From Verrucomicrobia bacterium UBA2970 (lineage in GTDB: Bacteria > Verrucomicrobiota > Verrucomicrobiia > Limisphaerales > AAA164-E04), in contig DEAY01000211.1 in the NCBI GenBank assembly GCA_002348345.1, positions 1 through 35,658 on the forward strand: DNA of 35,658 bases, in the 5' to 3' direction. Positions 8,264-15,992 of the stretch are shown here, in pieces; within the stretch, counting starts at the first letter, position 1; each line of letters opens with the position of its first letter. Under the pieces are notes generated by a model. That model was not told the origin of the DNA. It searched no databases and saw nothing but the letters and a program-made list of their open reading frames with translations. The translations under genes were made by a program, and so were the position numbers.

Positions 8264-8421
8264 GGCGTCTAAGAATGAGGACCTTCGGGCCTCCGTCAAG
8301 CCTGGGGTCTTGGAGTCAGGCGGGGCGAAACTTTGATCCATGATCTGTGCCGTGGGCGATGGGCTTGCGATTCAAGCTCGATTCTGATGTGCTTCCCCTG
8401 CAGGCTGTTGCCGTCTTTTTG

Positions 8422-9234
8422 ATGCCGATGATTGATTCTCACGCCCACCTTGATTCTGCTGACTTTGACGGGGAGCTTGAAGGGATCATCGAGCGAGCAA
8501 GGGTTTCCGGGATCTCCCGGATCATCACGATCGGGACGGATCTCGAGAGCAGTCGACGGTCGGTTGCCATCGCCGAGCGCCACGATGCGGTCTACGCCGT
8601 CGTGGGTTGGCACCCCTGCACCGCCCGGTCCGCCCCGGCGGATCTTGTCACCCCATTGCTCGAAATGGCGCGACACCCCAAGGTGGTGGCGATTGGTGAA
8701 ACCGGACTAGACTTTCACCATCGCCCGAGCCAACCGCTCGACGGTTCCGAGGGCGAGGACGAGATCGACCGGTTGGCGCAGGAACGGGTGTTTTTGCAAC
8801 AGCTTGAAGTCGCCGCCGAAACCCAGCTCAACGTGGTCGTTCATCAACGGGATGCCTTCTCTGAAACCATCGAGAGGTGGAGGCCTTATGCGAAAAAGGG
8901 GGTCCGTGCTGTCTGTCACTGTTTCGTGGGAACTCCCGAGCAGGCAAGGGAGATCATCGAGCTGGGTGGGTTGGTCAGTTTTACCGGAATCGTGACTTTC
9001 AAGTCGGCCGATCGGCTTCGGGAAACGGTGGCTGGAATGCCACTGGACCGGTTGATGGTGGAAACGGATTGTCCCTATCTTGCGCCGGTTCCCCACCGAG
9101 GCAAGCGATGTGAACCGGCCTTCGCCCGCGAAATTGGTCAAACGATCGCTGAATTGAAGTCGATCGATTGGAAGGTCATCGAGGAACAGACCAATCAGAC
9201 GGCGATGGAGTTTTTCCGTGGGCTCCGTGTTTAG
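8422..9234 (+). CDS. TatD-family metal-dependent deoxyribonuclease
   Basis: 270 residues from the ATG at 8422, or 268 from 8428. Upstream in-frame codons to 8347 add sequence outside the family. The amidohydrolase-fold signature is complete: MIDSHAHLD (HxH metal ligands), AIGETGLDFH (Glu ligand), VVVHQRDA (His), CHCFVGT (His) and the C-terminal VETDCPYLAPVPHRG (Asp). The normal family length is about 260. TatD proteins are Mg-dependent 3'-5' DNases linked to DNA repair and quality control, and some homologues act as D-aminoacyl-tRNA deacylases. A charged insert (PSQPLDGSEGEDEIDR) follows the GLDFH motif, slightly longer than usual. Confidence 0.9.
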   Translation: MPMIDSHAHLDSADFDGELEGIIERARVSGISRIITIGTDLESSRRSVAIAERHDAVYAVVGWHPCTARSAPADLVTPLLEMARHPKVVAIGETGLDFHHRPSQPLDGSEGEDEIDRLAQERVFLQQLEVAAETQLNVVVHQRDAFSETIERWRPYAKKGVRAVCHCFVGTPEQAREIIELGGLVSFTGIVTFKSADRLRETVAGMPLDRLMVETDCPYLAPVPHRGKRCEPAFAREIGQTIAELKSIDWKVIEEQTNQTAMEFFRGLRV

Positions 9235-9321
9235 TGCGGCTCAGGGTGCTCGGGGCGGGGGGACGTTCAGTGGTGCTCCTGAGTTGTCATTGTGGGGAAA
9301 CGGAGCAATAGTCTTCGAACT

Positions 9322-11670
9322 ATGATGATCGCATCGACTCAACGGGTCCTGTGGGGGATTCAGTTCTTCTTGTGGTTTATGATCATTGCCCGGCTCCAGG
9401 TGATGATCCTGGCGGGGGAGGATCGCCCTCCTCGGGTCGTCTTCATGATCGGGGAACAAGAATACCGCACCGCCGAGACCCTGCCTCGCTTTGCGCAGGA
9501 GGAATTGTCGTCGATGGGGATTGATTGTCAGTTTGCTTTGGTGAGTGATTCCGACCCGAATGATTTTCCGGGCTTGAACAATCTCGCGGATGCGGACCTC
9601 TTGGTCGTGAGCGTTCGGCGTCGAACCCCGCCCCGAGAGCAGATGGCTCGGATTCAGGCGTTTCTCGAAGGGGGGGGAGCGGTTCTCGGGATTCGAACGG
9701 CCAGCCATGCCTTTGATCGGGAACCCCCTTCTGAGGAGTATGTGCGGTGGGAACACTTTGATCAGGACGTATTCGGGGGTGATTATCAGGGGCATTATGG
9801 CAATCATCCTCCTTACGATCCCCGTTCCCATATTCGATCAACGGCGAGGGGGCGGAATCACGAGATTCTGAAGGGAATCAATGTGGCGTCTTTCCGTTCC
9901 ACCTCTCATCTGTATCGAAATCGAGAGATGGCCGAAGGAACCCACGTCCTGCTGGACGGACTCGTGGTGGGTCGAGATGCGGTGGAGCCGGTGGCTTGGA
10001 CCTATCAAACCGCATGGGGTGGAAGGTCGTTCTACACTTCCTTGGGCGATCCCGAAGATTTTGGATTACAACCCTTTCGGTCGCTGTTGAGAAACGCGGT
10101 CTACTGGTGTCTTGATCGGACCCCACCTGAGACCTTGTGTCGGCCCGGAGCCCCTCGACACCTGAGTCTGAAATTGACCCGACGGGAGCCATCGACGGGT
10201 GAGGCCCTTGTGGAATCAGAGCATCTGGCGACCTATCGGATCGGGATCGTCGCGATCGACATGTGGAATTGGCATTGGTGCAAGACCTCCACGCAGCGGG
10301 TTGGCGCCTTAGTACCGCGAATGAATCGGGTGCTCGACCAGGCTCGTCGAATGGGGATCCAGGTTTTTTGGTGTCCCACCGATTCGATCAACACCTACAA
10401 TGGAATGCACCAGCGAGAAATCGCTGTGGCGACGCAGGGGATGCCGTTGCCGCAAGTCAATGAAATCACTTGTCCTCCCGCACGCGATGGCGGAGGGTGT
10501 ACGTGCGGCCCTCAGCGGTGCCGGGGGAACTTTGGGTGGGACGGCATGCATCCCGAAATCCGAATCCATCGGGATGATTTGATGCCCAATGATCCCGAAG
10601 TGCTCTATGCGCTTTGCCGAGAGAAGGGGATTACCCATCTCATCTACATGGGCGTGCATACCCAGGTGTGTGTCTTGGGAAAATCCGTTGGCGTGGCCAA
10701 TCTGTTGAAGGCGGGGGTTCGATGTATCTTGGCGCGGGACCTGACCGATGCGCATGGCGTCTATTTGCCGGAGGAGGGGTTTACTCCGGATGATCTGACC
10801 CAGGAAGTGGTCGAACATTTTGAATCCCATTTGGTGCCCACGATCAATTTCAGGGATACCTTGATCGGTGCCGGGATGTGGGATCGGGATTGGGTTGTCG
10901 ATCCGGTCCGATTGGCACCGTGGGGGACTCGAGATCGACCGCATCACTTTGATCATTCGATCAGGATCGCCCTGACCTTTCCATCAGAGCCCCATCTTGA
11001 ACTGTTTTACACGCTTGATGGTCAAGCCCCGACCCGACGGAGTGCCGTCTATCGAAGCCCCATCCGTTTGGATCGCACCGCAACGCTCAGAGCGGCCGCT
11101 TTTGATCGATGGGGCCGCCGGTCGCTGGTGACGGAAGGCCATTTTGTTCGTCGCCACGCGCCGCTGGCCACCGAGCCTGATTTGCATCTCTCGGAAATCG
11201 AGCCCTTGATGGTGAGGGGGCCGGGGCACTCTTCCTCAAAATCCAACTTTCGACTTGAACCCTTTCGCCAGTCGGCGCAGTGGGATCGAAGCAATCGCGG
11301 GGGGGCGCTTCGAGTGGGGGGGAAGACCTATTCTCGAGGGGTCGGGGTTCACGCCGTCAACCAATTGGTGTTTGAGGTGGAACCCCGCTTTAAGCGTTTT
11401 GTTGCATTGGCGGGGATCGATGAAGAAATGTTGGGGATTGAGCACGGAAGCAATTTGGCTCGCCACTGCAGTGTGGTCTTCCGAGTCTTCATTGATGGCC
11501 GGTTGAGGGCCGAGAGTCCACTGATGCGTATTGGCGAGGAACCTTGGCGGTTCGACGTGGCCATTCCTGCGGGAAGCCGTCTTCTGAGTTTGGTGGCTGC
11601 CGATGGGGAGAATGGGACGAAGGGGGACTATGCCGATTGGGTGAACGCGGGATTTGTGATCCAGAAATAG
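9322..11670 (+). CDS. Secreted multidomain protein: ThuA-like, isochorismatase-like cysteine hydrolase, chitobiase-like and NPCBM domains
   Basis: 782 residues from the ATG at 9322; a GTG at 9292 is possible. The N-terminal hydrophobic run (VLWGIQFFLWFMIIA) suggests export or anchoring. The domain order is: ThuA-like, class I glutamine amidotransferase fold (about 40-270, with GGGAVLGIRTASHAF and the SLGDPEDFG block); isochorismatase-like cysteine hydrolase (about 310-520, with IGIVAIDMWNW and YMGVHTQVCVLGKSV, the Cys as nucleophile); a chitobiase-C-like beta domain (ELFYTLDGQAPT); and NPCBM carbohydrate-binding (YSRGVGVHAVN). ThuA and NPCBM together are common in PVC carbohydrate metabolism. 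A cysteine hydrolase between them is unusual, and its substrate cannot be guessed. Confidence 0.85.
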   Translation: MMIASTQRVLWGIQFFLWFMIIARLQVMILAGEDRPPRVVFMIGEQEYRTAETLPRFAQEELSSMGIDCQFALVSDSDPNDFPGLNNLADADLLVVSVRRRTPPREQMARIQAFLEGGGAVLGIRTASHAFDREPPSEEYVRWEHFDQDVFGGDYQGHYGNHPPYDPRSHIRSTARGRNHEILKGINVASFRSTSHLYRNREMAEGTHVLLDGLVVGRDAVEPVAWTYQTAWGGRSFYTSLGDPEDFGLQPFRSLLRNAVYWCLDRTPPETLCRPGAPRHLSLKLTRREPSTGEALVESEHLATYRIGIVAIDMWNWHWCKTSTQRVGALVPRMNRVLDQARRMGIQVFWCPTDSINTYNGMHQREIAVATQGMPLPQVNEITCPPARDGGGCTCGPQRCRGNFGWDGMHPEIRIHRDDLMPNDPEVLYALCREKGITHLIYMGVHTQVCVLGKSVGVANLLKAGVRCILARDLTDAHGVYLPEEGFTPDDLTQEVVEHFESHLVPTINFRDTLIGAGMWDRDWVVDPVRLAPWGTRDRPHHFDHSIRIALTFPSEPHLELFYTLDGQAPTRRSAVYRSPIRLDRTATLRAAAFDRWGRRSLVTEGHFVRRHAPLATEPDLHLSEIEPLMVRGPGHSSSKSNFRLEPFRQSAQWDRSNRGGALRVGGKTYSRGVGVHAVNQLVFEVEPRFKRFVALAGIDEEMLGIEHGSNLARHCSVVFRVFIDGRLRAESPLMRIGEEPWRFDVAIPAGSRLLSLVAADGENGTKGDYADWVNAGFVIQK

Positions 11671-11724
11671 CCAGGTTGCTTTTTTGCGTGCTGTGAGTGG
11701 AAGCCTCGTGGCAGCATCGCGTTC

Positions 11725-13701
11725 GTGAGCAAGATAGTAGGCATTGATCTCGGTACCACGAATTCTGCCGTGGCGGTCGTCGATGCGGGGTTTCCCCTGG
11801 TCTTGGCCGATTCCTCGGGATCGCGCATTACCCCGTCGGTCGTTCGGTTTGCGGAGGATGAGAAGGAAGGGGTGGTGGGGGAGGTCGCCAAACGAGGTCG
11901 AGCAGCCGCTCCCCAATCGACCGTTTACTCGATCAAACAATTTATGGGCCGGCGCTATCGCGAGGCCCAGGACCACGCTCGAGCGGTGGACTATCCGTTG
12001 ATCGGGGATGCTGGGGGGGGCGTTGCGGTCGAGGTGGCGGGGAGGACCTGGACGCCCGAGGCAATTTCAGCCGAGATTCTCAAACACCTCAAGTCGATCG
12101 CCGAGACGGCCATGGGAGAGCCCATTACCCGGGCCGTCATCACCGTGCCGGCATACTTTCACGATGCCCAGCGGCAGGCGACGATTGAGGCGGGACGACA
12201 GGCCGGGTTGACCGTCGAACGAATCATCAACGAACCGACTGCGGCTGCGCTTGCCTATGGTCTGGAGCGGCTCGGAGACCGAGCGAAGGTCGCCGTGTAT
12301 GATTTAGGGGGGGGAACCTTCGATCTCTCGATTCTCGAACTGACGGAAGGGACCTTTGAAGTCCTGGCGACCAACGGGAATACGGCGTTGGGTGGTGATG
12401 ATATTGATCAGGCATTGTTCGAGCATTTGCTGATCGAGATTGAAAAGGCAGGGGGGGCGTCGAAACGGAGTTTGTCGCGGGAGGCGATTGCGAGAATCCG
12501 TGAGCTGGCAGAGAGCGCAAAGATCCACCTGAGTGATCACGAAGAGTTCGAGGCCTTGCTGCCCTTTCTCACGCCGGAGTTCAGCTATCAGCAGTGGATC
12601 TCCCGAGAGCAACTGGAGCGGTTGGCAGCACCGGTCATCGAGCAGACTTGGATTCATTGCCGCCGTGCGCTCGCCGATGCGGGGATTTCGGCCCGTGAGC
12701 TTCAGCAGGTGATCCTGGTGGGGGGCCAAACTCGAATGCCGATCGTGCGTCGCCGGGTGAGCGAATGGTTTGGATGCGTCGAGTTTAGCGAGACGAGGGG
12801 GGATATCCGGATTGGAACAGACTATCACGAGACGGAAGGGCCCCTTCTCAACCTCAATCAGCATCCGGACGAGGCGGTGGCACTTGGGGCCGCCATCCAG
12901 GGCGCGATCCTGAGCGGCGAATTCCAGGATGTCTTGCTGCTTGATGTGACGCCGCTGTCGTTAGGCATCGAAACCTTTGGTGGCCTGATGAATGTAATCA
13001 TTCCACGGAATTCAACGATTCCAATCAAGGCCGGCGAGACCTTCACGACGGCGGTCGATGATCAGCGGGAGGTGTTGATCCATCTCTTGCAGGGAGAACG
13101 AGACAAGGCCCGTGACAATTGGAGCCTGGGGCGATTCACCCTGGAGTTCGAGAAGGCCCCTCGTGGCGTTCCCCGGGTGGGCGTGCAATTTGAGATCGAT
13201 GTCAATGGGGTGCTGCAGGTCCTGGCGCGAGACATCAAGACCGGTCGCGAATGGGTCGAGCAAGTTCAGTCTGCGGTGGTGGATGTCGATGACGCGGCCG
13301 TCCAGCAGATGGTCGAGGAATCGGTTGAACATGCTTTTGACGACCTGGCGGTTCGGCGTTGGATCGAGAACCGGTTGAAGGCGGGGGAAATCCTTCGTGC
13401 GACTCGGCAAGGAATCGACCTTTGTCGGGACGAGTTGGCGGCGGACTACCTGACCGAACTGGAAACAAAGGTGAAAGATCTTGAGGAGGCCATGGGGCCG
13501 GATCCCGAGGAGGATCCAGATTATGTGGGGGACTGGCAGGAGCTGAAATCGACCGTTGGGGACTTAGACGAGCTGACGAGCGATCTGGCTGAAATCCAGA
13601 TGCAGATGGTGATGGATGAACTGCTCAAGCAACAAGGCTTGGAAACCGAGTCCTTCCAATCCGAAGCGGAATCGAATGCGCAGGATCCAGGCGATCGTTA
13701 G
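11725..13701 (+). CDS. Hsp70/DnaK-family chaperone, divergent member
   Basis: 658 residues starting at a GTG (11725); MSKIVGIDLGTTNSAVAVV is the family's first phosphate motif, so the start is firm. The ATPase domain shows INEPTAAALAYG, VYDLGGGTFDLSIL, GGDDIDQ and VGGQTRMP. The substrate domain begins after LLLDVTPLSLGIETFGG. Between the last phosphate motif and HPDEAVALGAAIQG there is an insert of about 25 residues (around FSETRGDIRIGTDYHETEG) that canonical DnaK lacks. The C-terminal tail is acidic but has no recognisable DnaK ending. No grpE or dnaJ is adjacent, so this looks like an accessory Hsp70 rather than the main DnaK. Its stop overlaps that of infC by four bases. Confidence 0.9.
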   Translation: MSKIVGIDLGTTNSAVAVVDAGFPLVLADSSGSRITPSVVRFAEDEKEGVVGEVAKRGRAAAPQSTVYSIKQFMGRRYREAQDHARAVDYPLIGDAGGGVAVEVAGRTWTPEAISAEILKHLKSIAETAMGEPITRAVITVPAYFHDAQRQATIEAGRQAGLTVERIINEPTAAALAYGLERLGDRAKVAVYDLGGGTFDLSILELTEGTFEVLATNGNTALGGDDIDQALFEHLLIEIEKAGGASKRSLSREAIARIRELAESAKIHLSDHEEFEALLPFLTPEFSYQQWISREQLERLAAPVIEQTWIHCRRALADAGISARELQQVILVGGQTRMPIVRRRVSEWFGCVEFSETRGDIRIGTDYHETEGPLLNLNQHPDEAVALGAAIQGAILSGEFQDVLLLDVTPLSLGIETFGGLMNVIIPRNSTIPIKAGETFTTAVDDQREVLIHLLQGERDKARDNWSLGRFTLEFEKAPRGVPRVGVQFEIDVNGVLQVLARDIKTGREWVEQVQSAVVDVDDAAVQQMVEESVEHAFDDLAVRRWIENRLKAGEILRATRQGIDLCRDELAADYLTELETKVKDLEEAMGPDPEEDPDYVGDWQELKSTVGDLDELTSDLAEIQMQMVMDELLKQQGLETESFQSEAESNAQDPGDR

Positions 13702-14399
13702 GACGACGAGTGCTCCTGCGGCACGTCGGCAACCGCGGGGTCTTCCCCATCCTCTCCAAGGTCCCCATCTTCCCCATGGTCGGTGGGGTCGGTTTCGAGC
13801 GCAACCTCATCCAGTGGCACCTTCTCGTGTCCCGGATGCTCGGCGCGTTGGTTCTTCGGCAATGGACTCACCATGACAATCAGCCCACGACCAATTTTTT
13901 TCGTCGGGGCATCGGCGTGACCCCAGGCTTGAAGATCGTTGAGAAACTGCTGAACCACCTCAAAGCCCACCTCAGTGTGGGCGTTTTCCCGGCCCCGAAA
14001 CCGGAGTGTTACCTTGACCTTCATGTCCTCGCAGAGGAAGTCAATGGCGTGGTTTTGTTTGGTTTGAAGATCGTGGGGATCGATCTTCACGCTCAACTGA
14101 ACCTCCTTGGTTCGATTGGAGTGCTGGTTTTTCTTGTTCTCCTTTTTCTTCTTGGATTGCTCGTACTGGTATTTGCCGAAATCGACCAGACGACAAACGG
14201 GTGGATTGGCCTTTTCCGCCACCTCAACAAGATCGACGCCCCGTTCGCGGGCCATCTTGATTGCATCTTGTCGACTGAAAACTCCCAGCTGAGCTCCCTT
14301 TGCATCGACCACGCGAACCTCACGGGCGCGAATCCGCTCGTTGGTTCGAATTCGTGGACCTCGAAAACGGCGATGACGGGAAAAGTGAGGACGACTCAA
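13698..14399 (-). CDS. infC: Translation initiation factor IF-3 with acidic C-terminal extension
   Basis: 233 residues. The start is TTG at 14399 with GGAGG four bases upstream. The N-terminal domain (RTNERIRAREVRVVDAKGAQ, DLVEVAEKANPPVCRLVDFG) and C-terminal domain (KEVQLSVKIDPHDLQTK, VKVTLRFRGRE, then LIVMVSPLP) are both complete. IF-3 blocks premature 50S joining and checks the start codon and initiator tRNA. In E. coli infC begins with a rare AUU through which IF-3 represses itself, and the TTG here may play the same role. After residue 190 there is an acidic tail (DPTDHGEDGDLGEDGEDPAV) beyond the normal end, a feature of some PVC and actinobacterial IF-3s. Confidence 0.95.
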   Translation of the reverse strand: MSRPHFSRHRRFRGPRIRTNERIRAREVRVVDAKGAQLGVFSRQDAIKMARERGVDLVEVAEKANPPVCRLVDFGKYQYEQSKKKKENKKNQHSNRTKEVQLSVKIDPHDLQTKQNHAIDFLCEDMKVKVTLRFRGRENAHTEVGFEVVQQFLNDLQAWGHADAPTKKIGRGLIVMVSPLPKNQRAEHPGHEKVPLDEVALETDPTDHGEDGDLGEDGEDPAVADVPQEHSSS

Positions 14400-14736
14400 G
14401 AAACCTCCAAGAATAGTGTTAAGAGCGGTTCGCGATTCATGATAACGCGATGCTCCGGTGAGACTTCGGTTGAACTAAGGCCATTAATCAGCGGCGTTTA
14501 ACCGTATATTGGTGTCGTAATCAAGACTTTTTTATATCAAGGCCAGTTTTGGAATCCTAGGATTCCGCCGTCCGATTGCTCTGGATGGCGGTTCCTGTCC
14601 GGTGCTTCAATTCCATCCCTTCTGATCGGGGAGGGCGTGACCCCCTCAACGATCCGTTCGCTGATGAGGTTTAAGAACAAACCATTGACGGGGCCCTCGG
14701 AGTTCTGGTTGGGTCTGGTCGCGAATTCGAATCATT
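14400..14736. other. Divergent intergenic region between infC and the DUF1015 gene, with 16-base palindrome
   Basis: This 337-base spacer holds the leader of infC (leftward) and the promoter of the DUF1015 gene (rightward). A perfect 16-base palindrome, GGAATCCTAGGATTCC, lies at 14551-14566 next to an AT-rich run (14518-14545, ttttttatatc) that stands out from the GC-rich surroundings and may hold promoter elements. No small gene or tRNA was recognised. Confidence 0.45.
14404..14408 (-). promoter_or_regulatory. Strong Shine-Dalgarno site fixing the TTG start of infC
   Basis: GGAGG on the minus strand, four bases before the TTG at 14399. No ATG lies near the family N-terminus, so this site decides the start. 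A strong ribosome site paired with a weak initiation codon suits control by IF-3 level. Confidence 0.6.
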
Positions 14737-15957
14737 ATGGCTAGTGTAAAACCGTTTTCTGCGCTCCGTCCGAATCCTCGATGGGCCTCTGAAATCTGCG
14801 AGTTGCCCTATGACGTGCTCTCTTCCGATGAGGCACGTCGGGCCGTTGAAGGTCGCCCAAAGAGTTTCTTCCATGTGAGTAAACCGGAGGTTGATCTCCC
14901 GGAAGGCACCCATCCCTACGATGAGGCGGTCTATGCGAAGGGCCGAGAGAACTTCGATCGGTTTATCGAGGAGGGTTTGCTCCGGCAGGATGCCAAACCT
15001 TGTTACTATCTCTACCGCCAGATCATGGGAGAACACCACCAACTCGGCTTGGTCGCCTTGGCGAGTTGTGAGGAATACGATCGGGGCATCGTGCGCAAGC
15101 ACGAATTCACCCGGCCCGAAAAGGAGCATGACCGGGTCAAACATATGGAAGCGCTGGATGCCCAGACCGGCCCGGTTTTTTTGACCTATCCCGCTCGGCC
15201 GAGTCTGGATGGGCCATTCGCTAAGATCATCGAAAGCAAACCCGAAATCGACTTTGTGGGTCAGGATGAGGTCAGACACTCAGCCTGGACGATATCGGAC
15301 GACGCCCTCCTGGCATCGATCGAATCCGAGTTTCAGGCCGTGCCGATACTCTATATCGCCGATGGACATCATCGTAGCGCTGCCGCTTCGCGGGTCGCAC
15401 AGGCCCGTGAGGGGAGGCATTCGAGCGACTTTTTTCTCACGGTGCTCTTCCCGGACAACCAGATGCAGATCCTGCCATATAATCGATTTGTCCATGATCT
15501 CAACGGCCTCGGTTGTGAGCCATTCATCGACCGGTTGAGCCAAGTGGCGGAGATTGAATCCGGAGAGGGTCCCGTCGTCCCCGAGGCCAAACATCAACTG
15601 GGAATGTATCTCGACCGTCGGTGGTATTGCTTGCGCTTTAAGGAAACCGTTTGCTCTGACGCGGACCCGGTGGAGCGGCTTGATGTGTCCATTCTTCAGC
15701 GTCAGGTGTTGGGTTCGCTTCTCGGAATCTCTGATCCTCGGACGAGTCAGCGAATTTCCTTTGTCGGAGGGATCCGGGGAACGGCGGAGCTCGAACGGCT
15801 CGTCGATCAGGCAGGCCAAGGAGTGGCCTTTGCCATGTTTCCGACCGATATTCGGGATCTCATGGCCATCGCAGACGCGGATCAGATCATGCCCCCCAAG
15901 AGCACCTGGTTTGAGCCTAAACTAAGGGATGCCATGTTCTGCCACATGATCCGCTAG
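14737..15957 (+). CDS. DUF1015 family protein
   Basis: 406 residues from the ATG at 14737, near the usual length for DUF1015. Family hallmarks are visible along the chain: PFSALRPNP and LPYDVLSSDEAR at the N-terminus, SFFHVSKPE, YYLYRQ, VRKHEFTRPEKEHDRVKHM, the highly conserved IADGHHRSAAA block, and FPDNQMQILPYNR. No function is established for the family. It often sits near serine biosynthesis genes (serA/serC) in other bacteria, but here its neighbours are infC and proS. It is probably cytoplasmic, since there is no signal peptide or membrane segment. The HH/DE-rich motifs suggest an enzyme rather than a structural protein. Confidence 0.88.
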   Translation: MASVKPFSALRPNPRWASEICELPYDVLSSDEARRAVEGRPKSFFHVSKPEVDLPEGTHPYDEAVYAKGRENFDRFIEEGLLRQDAKPCYYLYRQIMGEHHQLGLVALASCEEYDRGIVRKHEFTRPEKEHDRVKHMEALDAQTGPVFLTYPARPSLDGPFAKIIESKPEIDFVGQDEVRHSAWTISDDALLASIESEFQAVPILYIADGHHRSAAASRVAQAREGRHSSDFFLTVLFPDNQMQILPYNRFVHDLNGLGCEPFIDRLSQVAEIESGEGPVVPEAKHQLGMYLDRRWYCLRFKETVCSDADPVERLDVSILQRQVLGSLLGISDPRTSQRISFVGGIRGTAELERLVDQAGQGVAFAMFPTDIRDLMAIADADQIMPPKSTWFEPKLRDAMFCHMIR

Positions 15958-15992
15958 ACCCTCCCTTCAACCGCTCGCGGTCGTGAGGACAC

